This document shows positions 10,246 to 18,447 of a stretch of 64,000 nucleotides of DNA, piece after piece. Source of the DNA: Cyclobacteriaceae bacterium (GTDB lineage Bacteria > Bacteroidota > Bacteroidia > Cytophagales > Cyclobacteriaceae); contig JAFIEV010000089.1 of assembly GCA_020832305.1 (NCBI GenBank), positions 483,061-547,060 on the forward strand, read 5' to 3'. The notes under the pieces are model-generated. The model made no database searches. It was given only the letters and a program-made list of their open reading frames with translations, and was not told the DNA's origin. The translations under genes were made by a program, and so were the position numbers. Position 1 is the stretch's first letter. Every line of letters starts with the position of its first letter.

Positions 10246-11738
10246 ACCTCTTTATTTAAACTTGCCAAAAAAGGTCCCAAAAAATTATTGTCTAATTGAT
10301 TATCCTGCTTTTGAAGAATCAATGTTTCAAAAGGCGCCGTTGTAGTATCGATATTTAAATCAGAATCATCTGTAATGATGGCTTGTGGAAAAATTGGCTT
10401 TTCTCTGCCAAGGCCCAGCGCTTTTGCCAAATCCTTTAATTTACTTTTTACCCAGCGATCATTATCATTTCCATGATAAATCAAAGTAGCGTCACAATAC
10501 TTTAAGCTCTCATTGTGTTTTGATCTAACTTCCTCCGGAGTACCCTGAAAATCACTTAGTATTACTTTATGTCCATTCTTCATGAGCAGGTCTCTGATTT
10601 CAAAAGCTTTATCATGATCGTCCTGATCGAAGATTAAATATACAAGTTTTCCGTTATAATCTTGTTTAACCACATCATCTTTAATGCTGCCCCCGTTAAT
10701 CAATTGTGAAACTGACTTGAGTAAAAATGATTTAAATTCTTCGATAGAGCATTCCAGTATTTCAACAGAATGATGATAATCAGCATGCTTTCTAATATTT
10801 TCAAGATAAATCCTTTGGCTAAGTGTCAAATGTTCAAGTTCAGGCGCAATCCAAATAATACGGCCAATACCTTCTGATTCAAGGTTATGATTTTCCTTAT
10901 ATAAATCGTTGAAATACTTTATAGCAATCTGATTTTGAACTTCTGTAATTGATTGACCTGTAAATTTTCGATTCAGTAAATCAGTTCCCACAAGATGAAC
11001 AGACAATTTGCATTGTTTTAGTTGTTTCAGTACAACTTTTTCCAAAGCATCAATATCATCTGGTAAACGCCTGTCAGGCACAACGTTTACACCAAGACGG
11101 CCTAATTCTCGCTTAATCATGTCTCTTTCCTTATTAAGCGACAGCCCTGTTTCTGCGAGATAGACGGTTAATGCATTTAAATTTCTTGTTATTTCTTGTA
11201 ATTCAACTTCTGGCGCCTTGATTACTTCAATAATTTTCCACAAATCATAAGCGAGATCATACAAACGCATCCAAAAAGTTTTTTCTGAATCAGGGCCTGT
11301 AAAATCTGTGTAACGAATGATTTCACCTGTTGAGATCTCCTGATGATAGAAATTATATCCAACTGAATTATTTAAAAAATCGAGGAGATAATGTCCATCT
11401 GCTGGTTCTTTAAAAATTTTAAACACCCTCGACTCCCAGGAAATATTATTATGACTCTTGTGTATTGCACGCTCATGGAAAATTTTTATCTCCTCTTTAA
11501 AAAAATGGCTGTTTAACAACTCTTCAGAGATAACAGGTAACAATATAGTGCTCACAGAATATATTTCCTGTACATTAAGTTCTTGGTCAGATCTACTATT
11601 AACATTAATGAATTCTCCTGATATCCTACCAAGCAACATTTCCAACAGTTTTTGCAAAGTAAAAACCCAGCCATTACCGTCGGTTGCATCAGGATCTTTT
11701 GCACTGTACACCAAATAAATTTCAAAATTCTCTTCCAT
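10242..11738 (-). CDS. Protein with three TIR-like (Rossmannoid) domains
   Basis: A 498-residue soluble protein without signal peptide. Domain 1 (about 5-165) begins EIYLVYSAKD like a TIR first strand and has SEELLNSHFFKEE (71-83), placed like the TIR helix that carries the catalytic Glu (E82 or E83). Domain 2 (about 188-345) has VYLAETGLSLNKERDMIKREL and then G..VVPDRRLP, resembling the TIR-like/DUF4062 class. Domain 3 (about 363-490) has LVYLIFDQDDHDKAFEIRDLL and CDATLIYHG....WVKSKL. Whether any domain cleaves NAD or only serves as an adaptor cannot be told from sequence. The 4-nt overlap with the STAND NTPase gene argues for translational coupling and a shared complex. The gene is rather AT-rich. 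Confidence 0.8.
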   Translation of the reverse strand: MEENFEIYLVYSAKDPDATDGNGWVFTLQKLLEMLLGRISGEFINVNSRSDQELNVQEIYSVSTILLPVISEELLNSHFFKEEIKIFHERAIHKSHNNISWESRVFKIFKEPADGHYLLDFLNNSVGYNFYHQEISTGEIIRYTDFTGPDSEKTFWMRLYDLAYDLWKIIEVIKAPEVELQEITRNLNALTVYLAETGLSLNKERDMIKRELGRLGVNVVPDRRLPDDIDALEKVVLKQLKQCKLSVHLVGTDLLNRKFTGQSITEVQNQIAIKYFNDLYKENHNLESEGIGRIIWIAPELEHLTLSQRIYLENIRKHADYHHSVEILECSIEEFKSFLLKSVSQLINGGSIKDDVVKQDYNGKLVYLIFDQDDHDKAFEIRDLLMKNGHKVILSDFQGTPEEVRSKHNESLKYCDATLIYHGNDNDRWVKSKLKDLAKALGLGREKPIFPQAIITDDSDLNIDTTTAPFETLILQKQDNQLDNNFLGPFLASLNKEV

Positions 11739-11915
11739 CTATAATACTAAATGGCTTATGATAATTAAAAAACTGTTAAATAAACGAGGACTCTTCAAAT
11801 TTTGCCAAAAGGTATGTATAAGCTTTGAATTGCACAATAATTTGCAAGATTTAGTTGAATATTTAATTAAAATACATCTAATTACCAGTCTATTTATCAA
11901 CGTTTTATACAAAGC

Positions 11916-14900
11916 TCACACTTCGATTAATTTGCCATCCGAAAGTGCCTCAGGACGTTTATAAAGCCCCAATGCCGATGAAACTTTCAACAATATGTTT
12001 AAATCGTCTGTTATCAATTCATAAAATTTAATATGATCTATCGCCAAAAAAATTGTGTTTGCTGAAATTTTAACGGTGTAAGTTCCTGTTAAATTATAAG
12101 CATTTAACTGTTCACCGATAAGATCACCCTGACCGAAATCTTCAACAATCTCTTCATTTTCATCAACAATACATGCATATCCCTGGTAAATCCATAAAAA
12201 TTGGTTTTTTGGAAACCTTCCTAGCAGTGTAGTCTGGTCCTTTTCTATCGTTTTTACTTCAACACTCTCTACAAGATTAGCTAAAAAATAGCCATACAAT
12301 CTCGACAAGAGCGTCTTTTCTTTAAAAAAATCAATAAGTTCAAATCGAGGGTAAATCACCAGATAATGTTGGCGCGTCGTAATAAATTTTTCTTCAAATA
12401 ACTTGTCTACATCTCTAATGTGGTTCCTTTGACAAAAAATATTATTTATATCTGCGTTGATTTGTGCCGCCGTTTTCCATGAAACTTCAAAAATAAAAGA
12501 GTCTGGGTTAAAAAGATTGGCCATTAAAATATCATCAAAATAATACTCCTCATTGTCAATATGTGCGGTACAGTTAATAGCACATGCCCGGGTATATCTG
12601 TTAGATTTATTGAGATCGCGATTTATGATGTGAACTAAAATTGCCGCAATGCTTTCCTCCTTTTCTATAGGGTAATATTGAATGAGCTTGTCAATCTTTT
12701 GTTCGTCGGATATATCGTCAAGGAAATAAATAACCTTGTGTTGTAAATCCTCACTAAGTATAATGTCAAGTAATTCCAGTGCATTGTTCAATCCTTCGCC
12801 TGTTCCTTTCTCAATATTCTCTTTGGCCAATAAAATAGACTCCCTGTCAAAAACAATTTCCAGAAGTGTAAAAACATGATAAACTTTCTGTTGGTTTTCT
12901 TCCCTTAAGGCCTGTATCAGCATTCTGAAGGAATCAGTTTCCTGCAACATAAGCAACTGAATGGCCATGAGGTTGTATAAATATACCTGAATATCATCCT
13001 CAATAAACGTTTTAAATTTACTTCGCTGAGATTCACTGGCCACCATTCCACACCTCGATAATTCCTGTATCACTTTAAATCCAACATTAAAATCCGGATA
13101 ATCAATTTTATCCCAAAGAAGATCAATGGCCTTTTTACCGCCTATTCTTCCATAAATACCTATAATTTTAAGTTTTATTTTATAATTATCTTCCCTTCCA
13201 TAAAATACTGACTCCAGACTAGGAAAGCACTTCTCACCAAAATTAACCAGGGCATCGGCAGCATATCCCATAAAATCTTCCTGATGTAAAAAATCTATGA
13301 TAACCGGCAACAAATCCATTTTTTCACAATTACCGGTTGCTGCAATAGCTGATTTTATAACCTGTGGATCAGAGTCTGAAAGCAATTCATTGAGAAAAAC
13401 TGAACTTTCTTCATCCATACCTAAACCAATCATCTCTGCCAGAAACCTTCTGTCTTCAGGTTTTGCGCTTTTCAAATATGATTTAAGATTATGATCTTCT
13501 TTTGATTCATGACTTTTTTCCAAAGGCTCTCTGCCATATAGAGATCCAGTGAGATGTACAAAAGTGACATCATCTTCAAGGCAAGATAGTGCCATGTGAC
13601 CGTATAGATTTTTTCTCTGCGATCTTATCGTATCTACCAGTAATCTGAATTGTTCAGGAGAATATCTCGCTAATACCTTAAGCAAAAATATTAGATGATG
13701 CAAGTTTTCACTATTATTGATTTGCAGTGCTTGCTTTTTGATCTGACTTAAATCATGATGTTGTTGCTGTTCTTCAAACTCGTGCTTTTGTTCTTCAAGG
13801 CGCTTTTTTATGCTATCCCTGTAATATTTATAAATTGTAAAAATAAGTGCGAAGTATGGAATCAGTATAAAGTAGAGTACAATAGTATAATCTATCAGCC
13901 TGAAAATGGTAATCAGGCCAAAAATAAAAATTAAAGTCCCTGAAACAAGCCTAGCTATTTCATTAACCATCCCCTCTACCCTGGTCTGAATGTCAAATCT
14001 AAAACGAGGATCAAGGGGCATAAAGAAAATTTTGAATACAGGGTTTTCCAGGGCATCCCTCAGAATTGACCCCAACAGGTAGCTAAGAGTTATAAATAAA
14101 AAGAAATAAATAAAATCCGGTGATTCAGGTGTATATCCAAAACTGAAACCGGCAACTAAACTCAATCCTATAAATATGGATAAAACCACCGGAAGCAGCT
14201 TTAGGCATGTGCGAAGACCATACATTGAAATAAGCTTTTCATTTACAAAAGTTTGCATGATAAGGCTCACAAACAATATAGAACCATGGGTCATACTCAG
14301 GAAGGTCATAAGTTTGGCTTCATCAGCATATTGCAAACTTGTTACCTTTTGAAATGAAAACATAAGAAAGCTGTATGCCAGCATAGAGAAAAACAGAAAG
14401 GAAGATAGTAATACGATATATCTGCTTTTAAAAACATTGAAGAGTCTGGTTTCTTTAGGAACTTCCTGTCCCCTGCCAATATGATAACTGCCCAGATGCA
14501 CCTGTTTGTTAATCACGACCAGGGTAATTAGGGCAAAGACCAAACCGATTTCACCAATACTGAGTAAACTCAGCTGACTTTTAAAATAATTTTGCAGAAA
14601 TGGCACAGAAAACAATCCTAATATGGTGGCAATTAATTGACCTGCATCTATACCACCTATAATTCTTTTCGATTGTCTGAGATCAAAAATACGACCAAAT
14701 ATGCCCCAGAAGCTCAACATGCATATAGCAAAGATGGGCTTAAACATTATGTAAAGCAGAAAAATCAACCAGTCGTTTTGTGTATATTCTATCATCAACC
14801 GAAGCATCACAATGAAAGAAAATACAAGAACTATATTGATATTAACCAGATGGGAAAATTTTAGCCTTCTTTGAAGCCATGCAAATGCGCCTGTTGATAT

Positions 14901-15092
14901 AACGCCCGCCAAGCCTGAAGCAAACATTGCTTCAGTTAGGTATTCCGGCATTCTGCTCAGAAATAATGTCTCACAAACAGGTTGATAAACAGAGAAAAAA
15001 ATTCCCATGAAAAAACCATAAACCAGTAGTAGAACTACCGGTCTTTCTTCACCTTTTTCAACATTAAGTAGTGAAAAAAATAATTTCCGCAT
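11916..15092 (-). CDS. NTT/MFS-like membrane protein fused to HEAT repeats and a cNMP-binding-like domain
   Basis: A 1058-residue protein. Residues of about 15-430 contain about 12 hydrophobic segments in the style of the ATP/ADP-translocase (NTT, Npt1/Npt2) and MFS families. A charged region with coiled coil (about 430-460, many Glu and Gln) follows. Residues of about 460-870 are helical HEAT-like repeats (DSDPQVIKSAIAATGN is a clear example). The C-terminal part (about 905-1045) resembles a CRP/cNMP-binding beta-roll, with FGQGDLIGE at the place of the phosphate-binding cassette, although the usual Arg is not seen. Transport substrate and ligand are unknown. It lies 177 bp upstream of the TIR-like gene on the same strand, and the region is visibly AT-rich. 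Confidence 0.8.
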   Translation of the reverse strand: MRKLFFSLLNVEKGEERPVVLLLVYGFFMGIFFSVYQPVCETLFLSRMPEYLTEAMFASGLAGVISTGAFAWLQRRLKFSHLVNINIVLVFSFIVMLRLMIEYTQNDWLIFLLYIMFKPIFAICMLSFWGIFGRIFDLRQSKRIIGGIDAGQLIATILGLFSVPFLQNYFKSQLSLLSIGEIGLVFALITLVVINKQVHLGSYHIGRGQEVPKETRLFNVFKSRYIVLLSSFLFFSMLAYSFLMFSFQKVTSLQYADEAKLMTFLSMTHGSILFVSLIMQTFVNEKLISMYGLRTCLKLLPVVLSIFIGLSLVAGFSFGYTPESPDFIYFFLFITLSYLLGSILRDALENPVFKIFFMPLDPRFRFDIQTRVEGMVNEIARLVSGTLIFIFGLITIFRLIDYTIVLYFILIPYFALIFTIYKYYRDSIKKRLEEQKHEFEEQQQHHDLSQIKKQALQINNSENLHHLIFLLKVLARYSPEQFRLLVDTIRSQRKNLYGHMALSCLEDDVTFVHLTGSLYGREPLEKSHESKEDHNLKSYLKSAKPEDRRFLAEMIGLGMDEESSVFLNELLSDSDPQVIKSAIAATGNCEKMDLLPVIIDFLHQEDFMGYAADALVNFGEKCFPSLESVFYGREDNYKIKLKIIGIYGRIGGKKAIDLLWDKIDYPDFNVGFKVIQELSRCGMVASESQRSKFKTFIEDDIQVYLYNLMAIQLLMLQETDSFRMLIQALREENQQKVYHVFTLLEIVFDRESILLAKENIEKGTGEGLNNALELLDIILSEDLQHKVIYFLDDISDEQKIDKLIQYYPIEKEESIAAILVHIINRDLNKSNRYTRACAINCTAHIDNEEYYFDDILMANLFNPDSFIFEVSWKTAAQINADINNIFCQRNHIRDVDKLFEEKFITTRQHYLVIYPRFELIDFFKEKTLLSRLYGYFLANLVESVEVKTIEKDQTTLLGRFPKNQFLWIYQGYACIVDENEEIVEDFGQGDLIGEQLNAYNLTGTYTVKISANTIFLAIDHIKFYELITDDLNILLKVSSALGLYKRPEALSDGKLIEV

Positions 15093-15368
15093 AATTGGTT
15101 TTCATAGAGCCATACTGAAACATTTTACAATGCCCAATTTTGGCCAAAAGTTGTAGTCGCTAAAATTGCGTATAATCCCTAATTTTTTAAATTGTTTTGC
15201 AAACTATTTTTTAAGATTTATAAAAATAAAGCCGGTAGCCTGCAAAAATTAGGATTTCCACCCAAATTTATTATTTTTCGCAAAATTGTAAAAGTAAAAC
15301 TAAATAAAGTCCATAATATAGTAAAAAATTTACAAATTACTTACTTTGCGGTTCAATTGAAGTACCCA

Positions 15369-15941
15369 ATGATGCAAAATATACTTAAGCTCTTTATTTT
15401 AAGTTGTTTTTTAATGGCTGGTGCCTGTAAAACAAGTATGAAAATACAGGCCGATCAGATAGGTTCTCCAAAATTTCAATTATACAAGACCTACATGTTT
15501 GCCAATCCCAAAAACATGCCGGCCTCTAACTTTTCTTTTAGTGAGGAAAATCAAAAGTTTTTGTTTGAAGCTGTAGCTTTTGAGATGAATACGCGCGGTT
15601 ATGAATCTACCAAAGGAGCTGATCTGATTATTAGGCTGCAAGGAGGCACTTCTATTGAAACCGAAAGAGGGGCTCCCCCGCCAATGCATGACCCAATGAT
15701 GTTCAGACCCGGATTTGGACCTTATTACCATCCTTACGGGTATCGAATGTACGATGATATTTCAAAAAAGCAAACCACCATCATTGTTGACATACTCGAA
15801 GCGCAAACAGAAAAATTAATCTGGCAGGGTGTTGCAAGTGGTGTTCTGACCAAAAAAAAAGATGATGTTGAATTAAAAATAAGGGAAGCGGTTAAAGATA
15901 TTTTTGAAAAGTATCCTTTTAAAGCCGGGGTTTCACAATAA
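15369..15941 (+). CDS. DUF4136-like lipoprotein
   Basis: The frame extends upstream to a TTG at 15192, but the ATG pair at 15369/15372 directly precedes a lipoprotein signal (hydrophobic stretch, then MAGAC as lipobox), so the start is placed there, giving about 190 residues. The mature part starts with short strands and has the DUF4136 layout: a YKTYMFANPKN-like opening, a middle segment EMNTRGYE....ADLIIRLQGGT, and a C-terminal TIIVDILEAQTEKLIWQGVASG followed by a helix with IFEKYPF. The family is periplasmic or outer-membrane-associated and has no assigned reaction. A Pro/Met/Tyr/His-rich loop lies in the middle. Confidence 0.82.
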   Translation: MMQNILKLFILSCFLMAGACKTSMKIQADQIGSPKFQLYKTYMFANPKNMPASNFSFSEENQKFLFEAVAFEMNTRGYESTKGADLIIRLQGGTSIETERGAPPPMHDPMMFRPGFGPYYHPYGYRMYDDISKKQTTIIVDILEAQTEKLIWQGVASGVLTKKKDDVELKIREAVKDIFEKYPFKAGVSQ

Positions 15942-15974
15942 ACCACATTGTAGAATAAATTTTTTGATAGCAAA

Positions 15975-16970
15975 ATGATAATAGAATCCAGGGCTTATGC
16001 GAGGGCGGGTTTGCTTGGCAACCCTTCTGATGGTTATTTCGGAAAAACCATATCAATCATTGTTAGAAATTTTGGGGCTCATATTTCATTATATGAAAGT
16101 CCGGAACTCAAAATTGAGTTGCAGGAAGAGGATAAACATGTATACAGAAATGTTTACCAGTTGGTTGACTCTGTAAACCTGACAGGTTACTATGGAGGGG
16201 AACGTCTGGTTAAGGCTGCCATTAAAAAGTTTACAGAGTATTGCGGTACCCGCAGCATTAAACTAAGTCGTAAAAACTTTACGCTGCGATACAGATCGTC
16301 AATACCACGACAGGTAGGCCTGGCAGGCAGCAGTGCCATAATCACTGCCACTGTAAAGGCTTTAATGCAGTTTTACCGTGTAGAAATACCTCTTGAAATA
16401 CTCCCTGGCCTGGTGCTATCGGCTGAAGTTGATGAGCTTCATATCAATGCTGGTTTACAAGACAGGGTTATTCAATGTTATGAAGGTTGTGTTTACATGA
16501 ATTTTGACAAAGGATATCTTGAAGAAAAAAAACATGGTATATACGAAAGAATTGATCCGCGACTACTGCCAAAATTGTATATCGCTTATAAAACTGAACT
16601 TGGTAAAGTGTCTGGAACCGTACTAAATGACATTAGGTCCAGATTTTACAAAGGAGAAGCAAAAGTAATCAACACCCTGAACGATATTGCCGGCCTGGCT
16701 GAATCGGGAAAAGAAGCCATTCTAAATAAGGACAAAAAAGTGTTGCATGAACTTATTAATAAAAATTTTGACCTCAGAGCCAATATAATGAACATCAGTA
16801 GCAGCAATTGGGAACTGGTTAACACCGCCAGAGAATGTGGCGCATCAGCAAAATTCACAGGTTCTGGCGGCTCCATTATTGGTACCTATGCTGATGATGA
16901 AATGCTGAAAAGACTGGTTATAAAAATGAAAAGAATAAACGCAAGAGTAATAAAACCAATTATTTTATAA
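15975..16970 (+). CDS. GHMP-family sugar kinase resembling plant glucuronokinase
   Basis: A 331-residue cytoplasmic kinase. The N-terminal RAYARAGLLGNPSDGYFGKTIS (6-27) closely follows the opening of plant glucuronokinases. The GHMP ATP loop is PRQVGLAGSSA (111-121), and the C-terminal GHMP motif is FTGSGGSIIG. Plant glucuronokinase phosphorylates D-glucuronate to glucuronate 1-phosphate, which a UDP-sugar pyrophosphorylase then converts to UDP-glucuronate. The next gene, 12 bp downstream, is a GalU-type nucleotidyltransferase, which fits that two-step route. The substrate remains inference; other GHMP kinases acting on anomeric hydroxyls (galacturonate, fucose, heptose) are alternatives. Confidence 0.82.
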   Translation: MIIESRAYARAGLLGNPSDGYFGKTISIIVRNFGAHISLYESPELKIELQEEDKHVYRNVYQLVDSVNLTGYYGGERLVKAAIKKFTEYCGTRSIKLSRKNFTLRYRSSIPRQVGLAGSSAIITATVKALMQFYRVEIPLEILPGLVLSAEVDELHINAGLQDRVIQCYEGCVYMNFDKGYLEEKKHGIYERIDPRLLPKLYIAYKTELGKVSGTVLNDIRSRFYKGEAKVINTLNDIAGLAESGKEAILNKDKKVLHELINKNFDLRANIMNISSSNWELVNTARECGASAKFTGSGGSIIGTYADDEMLKRLVIKMKRINARVIKPIIL

Positions 16971-16981
16971 AAAAAACCGCG

Positions 16982-17869
16982 ATGATAAAAAAAGCTGTAA
17001 TACCAGCTGCAGGTCTGGGAACCCGTTTTTTACCTGCTACCAAAGCTCAACCCAAAGAAATGCTTCCCATTATAGATACACCAACCATTCAATATGTGGT
17101 GCAGGAAGCCGTAGACTCTGGCATTGAAGACATACTCATTATTTCGGGAAAAGGAAAAAGGGCAATAGAAGATCATTTCGATAGAAATCCCGAGCTGGAA
17201 TCCAGGCTCAGCAATGAAGAAAAAGAACAGTTATTTGAAGAGATGCGTCATATTTCAGATATGGCCAATATTCATTATATACGACAGCGTGAAATGAATG
17301 GCCTGGGAGATGCCATTTACTACGCCAAACAACATACTGGAAATGAGCCCTTTGCCGTACTACTTGGTGATACTATTATCAATAGTGCTATTCCTGTTAC
17401 ACAACAACTTATAGATGCATATGAACAGTATCAGTCGGCAATTGTTGCAGTGGAAAGAGTGCCTTTTGACAAAGTTTCAAGATATGGCATAGTCGGTGGT
17501 AAACAACTCAGCGACAATATTATGGAAGTGACTCAGTTCGTTGAGAAACCGGCTCAGTCAGAAGCACCTTCAAATCTTGCCATCGCCGGACGCTACATTC
17601 TTACTCCTGAAATATACAAAGCGCTTGAGCATACACCTAAAGGAAAAAATAATGAGCTTCAACTTACCGATGCACTCATGCTCCTAACCCAAACAGAAAG
17701 GGTAATTGCCGATACAATAGAAGGTAAAAGGTATGATATTGGAAACAAACTCGATTACCTCAAAACCATTGTAGAATATGGTTTATTACGCAAAGAATTT
17801 TCAGACCCTTTTTATCATTTCCTGGTTGAAACACTTGCTGCCTATGGAAATGCTAAAAAACCATCGTGA
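16982..17869 (+). CDS. galU: UTP--glucose-1-phosphate uridylyltransferase
   Basis: A 295-residue nucleotidyltransferase with the GalU signature KAVIPAAGLGTRFLPATKAQPKEMLP (4-29), the metal and substrate segment FAVLLGDTII (about 122-131), and VEKP (about 188-191). It matches the normal GalU length. GalU makes UDP-glucose from UTP and glucose 1-phosphate. Placed 12 bp after a glucuronokinase-like gene, it may also accept glucuronate 1-phosphate, but the sequence alone cannot show that. Cytoplasmic; provides nucleotide sugars for envelope glycans. Confidence 0.93.
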   Translation: MIKKAVIPAAGLGTRFLPATKAQPKEMLPIIDTPTIQYVVQEAVDSGIEDILIISGKGKRAIEDHFDRNPELESRLSNEEKEQLFEEMRHISDMANIHYIRQREMNGLGDAIYYAKQHTGNEPFAVLLGDTIINSAIPVTQQLIDAYEQYQSAIVAVERVPFDKVSRYGIVGGKQLSDNIMEVTQFVEKPAQSEAPSNLAIAGRYILTPEIYKALEHTPKGKNNELQLTDALMLLTQTERVIADTIEGKRYDIGNKLDYLKTIVEYGLLRKEFSDPFYHFLVETLAAYGNAKKPS

Positions 17870-17918
17870 AATGCATATTCTTTTCATTTAGGTTGTATTT
17901 TAGGGTTCAAATCCAATC

Positions 17919-17964
17919 TACCCCTTTCAGGAAATTGTAAATTTCACAGATCATTGAAGGGGTA
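17919..17964. other. Structured intergenic inverted repeat
   Basis: TACCCCTT at 17919-17926 pairs with AAGGGGTA at 17957-17964. Inside lies a smaller hairpin, GAAAT-TGTAA-ATTTC at 17931-17945. No T-run follows on either strand, so it is not a textbook intrinsic terminator. It sits between galU and the START-like gene and may be an mRNA-stabilising 3' structure or a leader element. The role is unknown. Confidence 0.5.
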
Positions 17965-18024
17965 AATGGATATTGATTTACAAACAATCATATTTGCAAT
18001 AGAGAATAAAATACAAAAAAAATA

Positions 18025-18447
18025 ATGAAAAAATTAAGCTGGAAAATCCACACCAAATCTAACCCCGAAAGAATTTTTCAACTCATCTCAACTGACGAAG
18101 GAAGGTGTAAATTCTGGGCAGAAACATCCAAAGAAGATGATGGTAAAATTGAACTTAACTTCTATGGTGGTCAAAGGACTTCGTGCCGGGTTCTGGATAC
18201 AACTCCATACTCACGCTATGCTATAAGATACTTCAATGCATTGGTAACGATTTTCCTCGAAGAAAGCCCAGAAGGAGGCACTGAACTCACCTTATTTTGC
18301 GAGGATATTCCAGCCGAGCATTTCAACGAAATGTATGCAGACTGGATTTCAGTTTTACTGGCCTTAAAGGCATATGCTGATTTTAATGTAGATATTAGAA
18401 ATCATCATCCACAAAAAACCTGGAAACAAGGATATGTAGATGTATAA
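18025..18447 (+). CDS. START-like (SRPBCC/AHSA1-type) domain protein
   Basis: A 140-residue protein with the helix-grip layout: KLSWKIHTKSNPERIFQLIST at the start, then strands with GGTELTLFCED, and a long C-terminal helix (about 105-128). A short tail rich in His, Gln and Lys follows. Small single-domain START-like proteins like this are frequent in Bacteroidota and usually bind a hydrophobic ligand or a partner protein, with no known reaction. Its stop codon abuts the stop of the convergent serine-hydrolase gene with no spacer, so the two transcripts must overlap in their 3' ends. Confidence 0.82.
   Translation: MKKLSWKIHTKSNPERIFQLISTDEGRCKFWAETSKEDDGKIELNFYGGQRTSCRVLDTTPYSRYAIRYFNALVTIFLEESPEGGTELTLFCEDIPAEHFNEMYADWISVLLALKAYADFNVDIRNHHPQKTWKQGYVDV

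Noticed and set aside
11758..11964. 68-codon plus-strand ORF in the gap beyond the TIR-like gene
   Set aside because: It runs into the antisense of the NTT-like gene's 3' end, and has no start signal or domain.
17903..17914. GGGTTCAAATCC, a T-loop-like sequence suggesting a tRNA
   Set aside because: No paired T-stem, anticodon or acceptor arm can be built around it.
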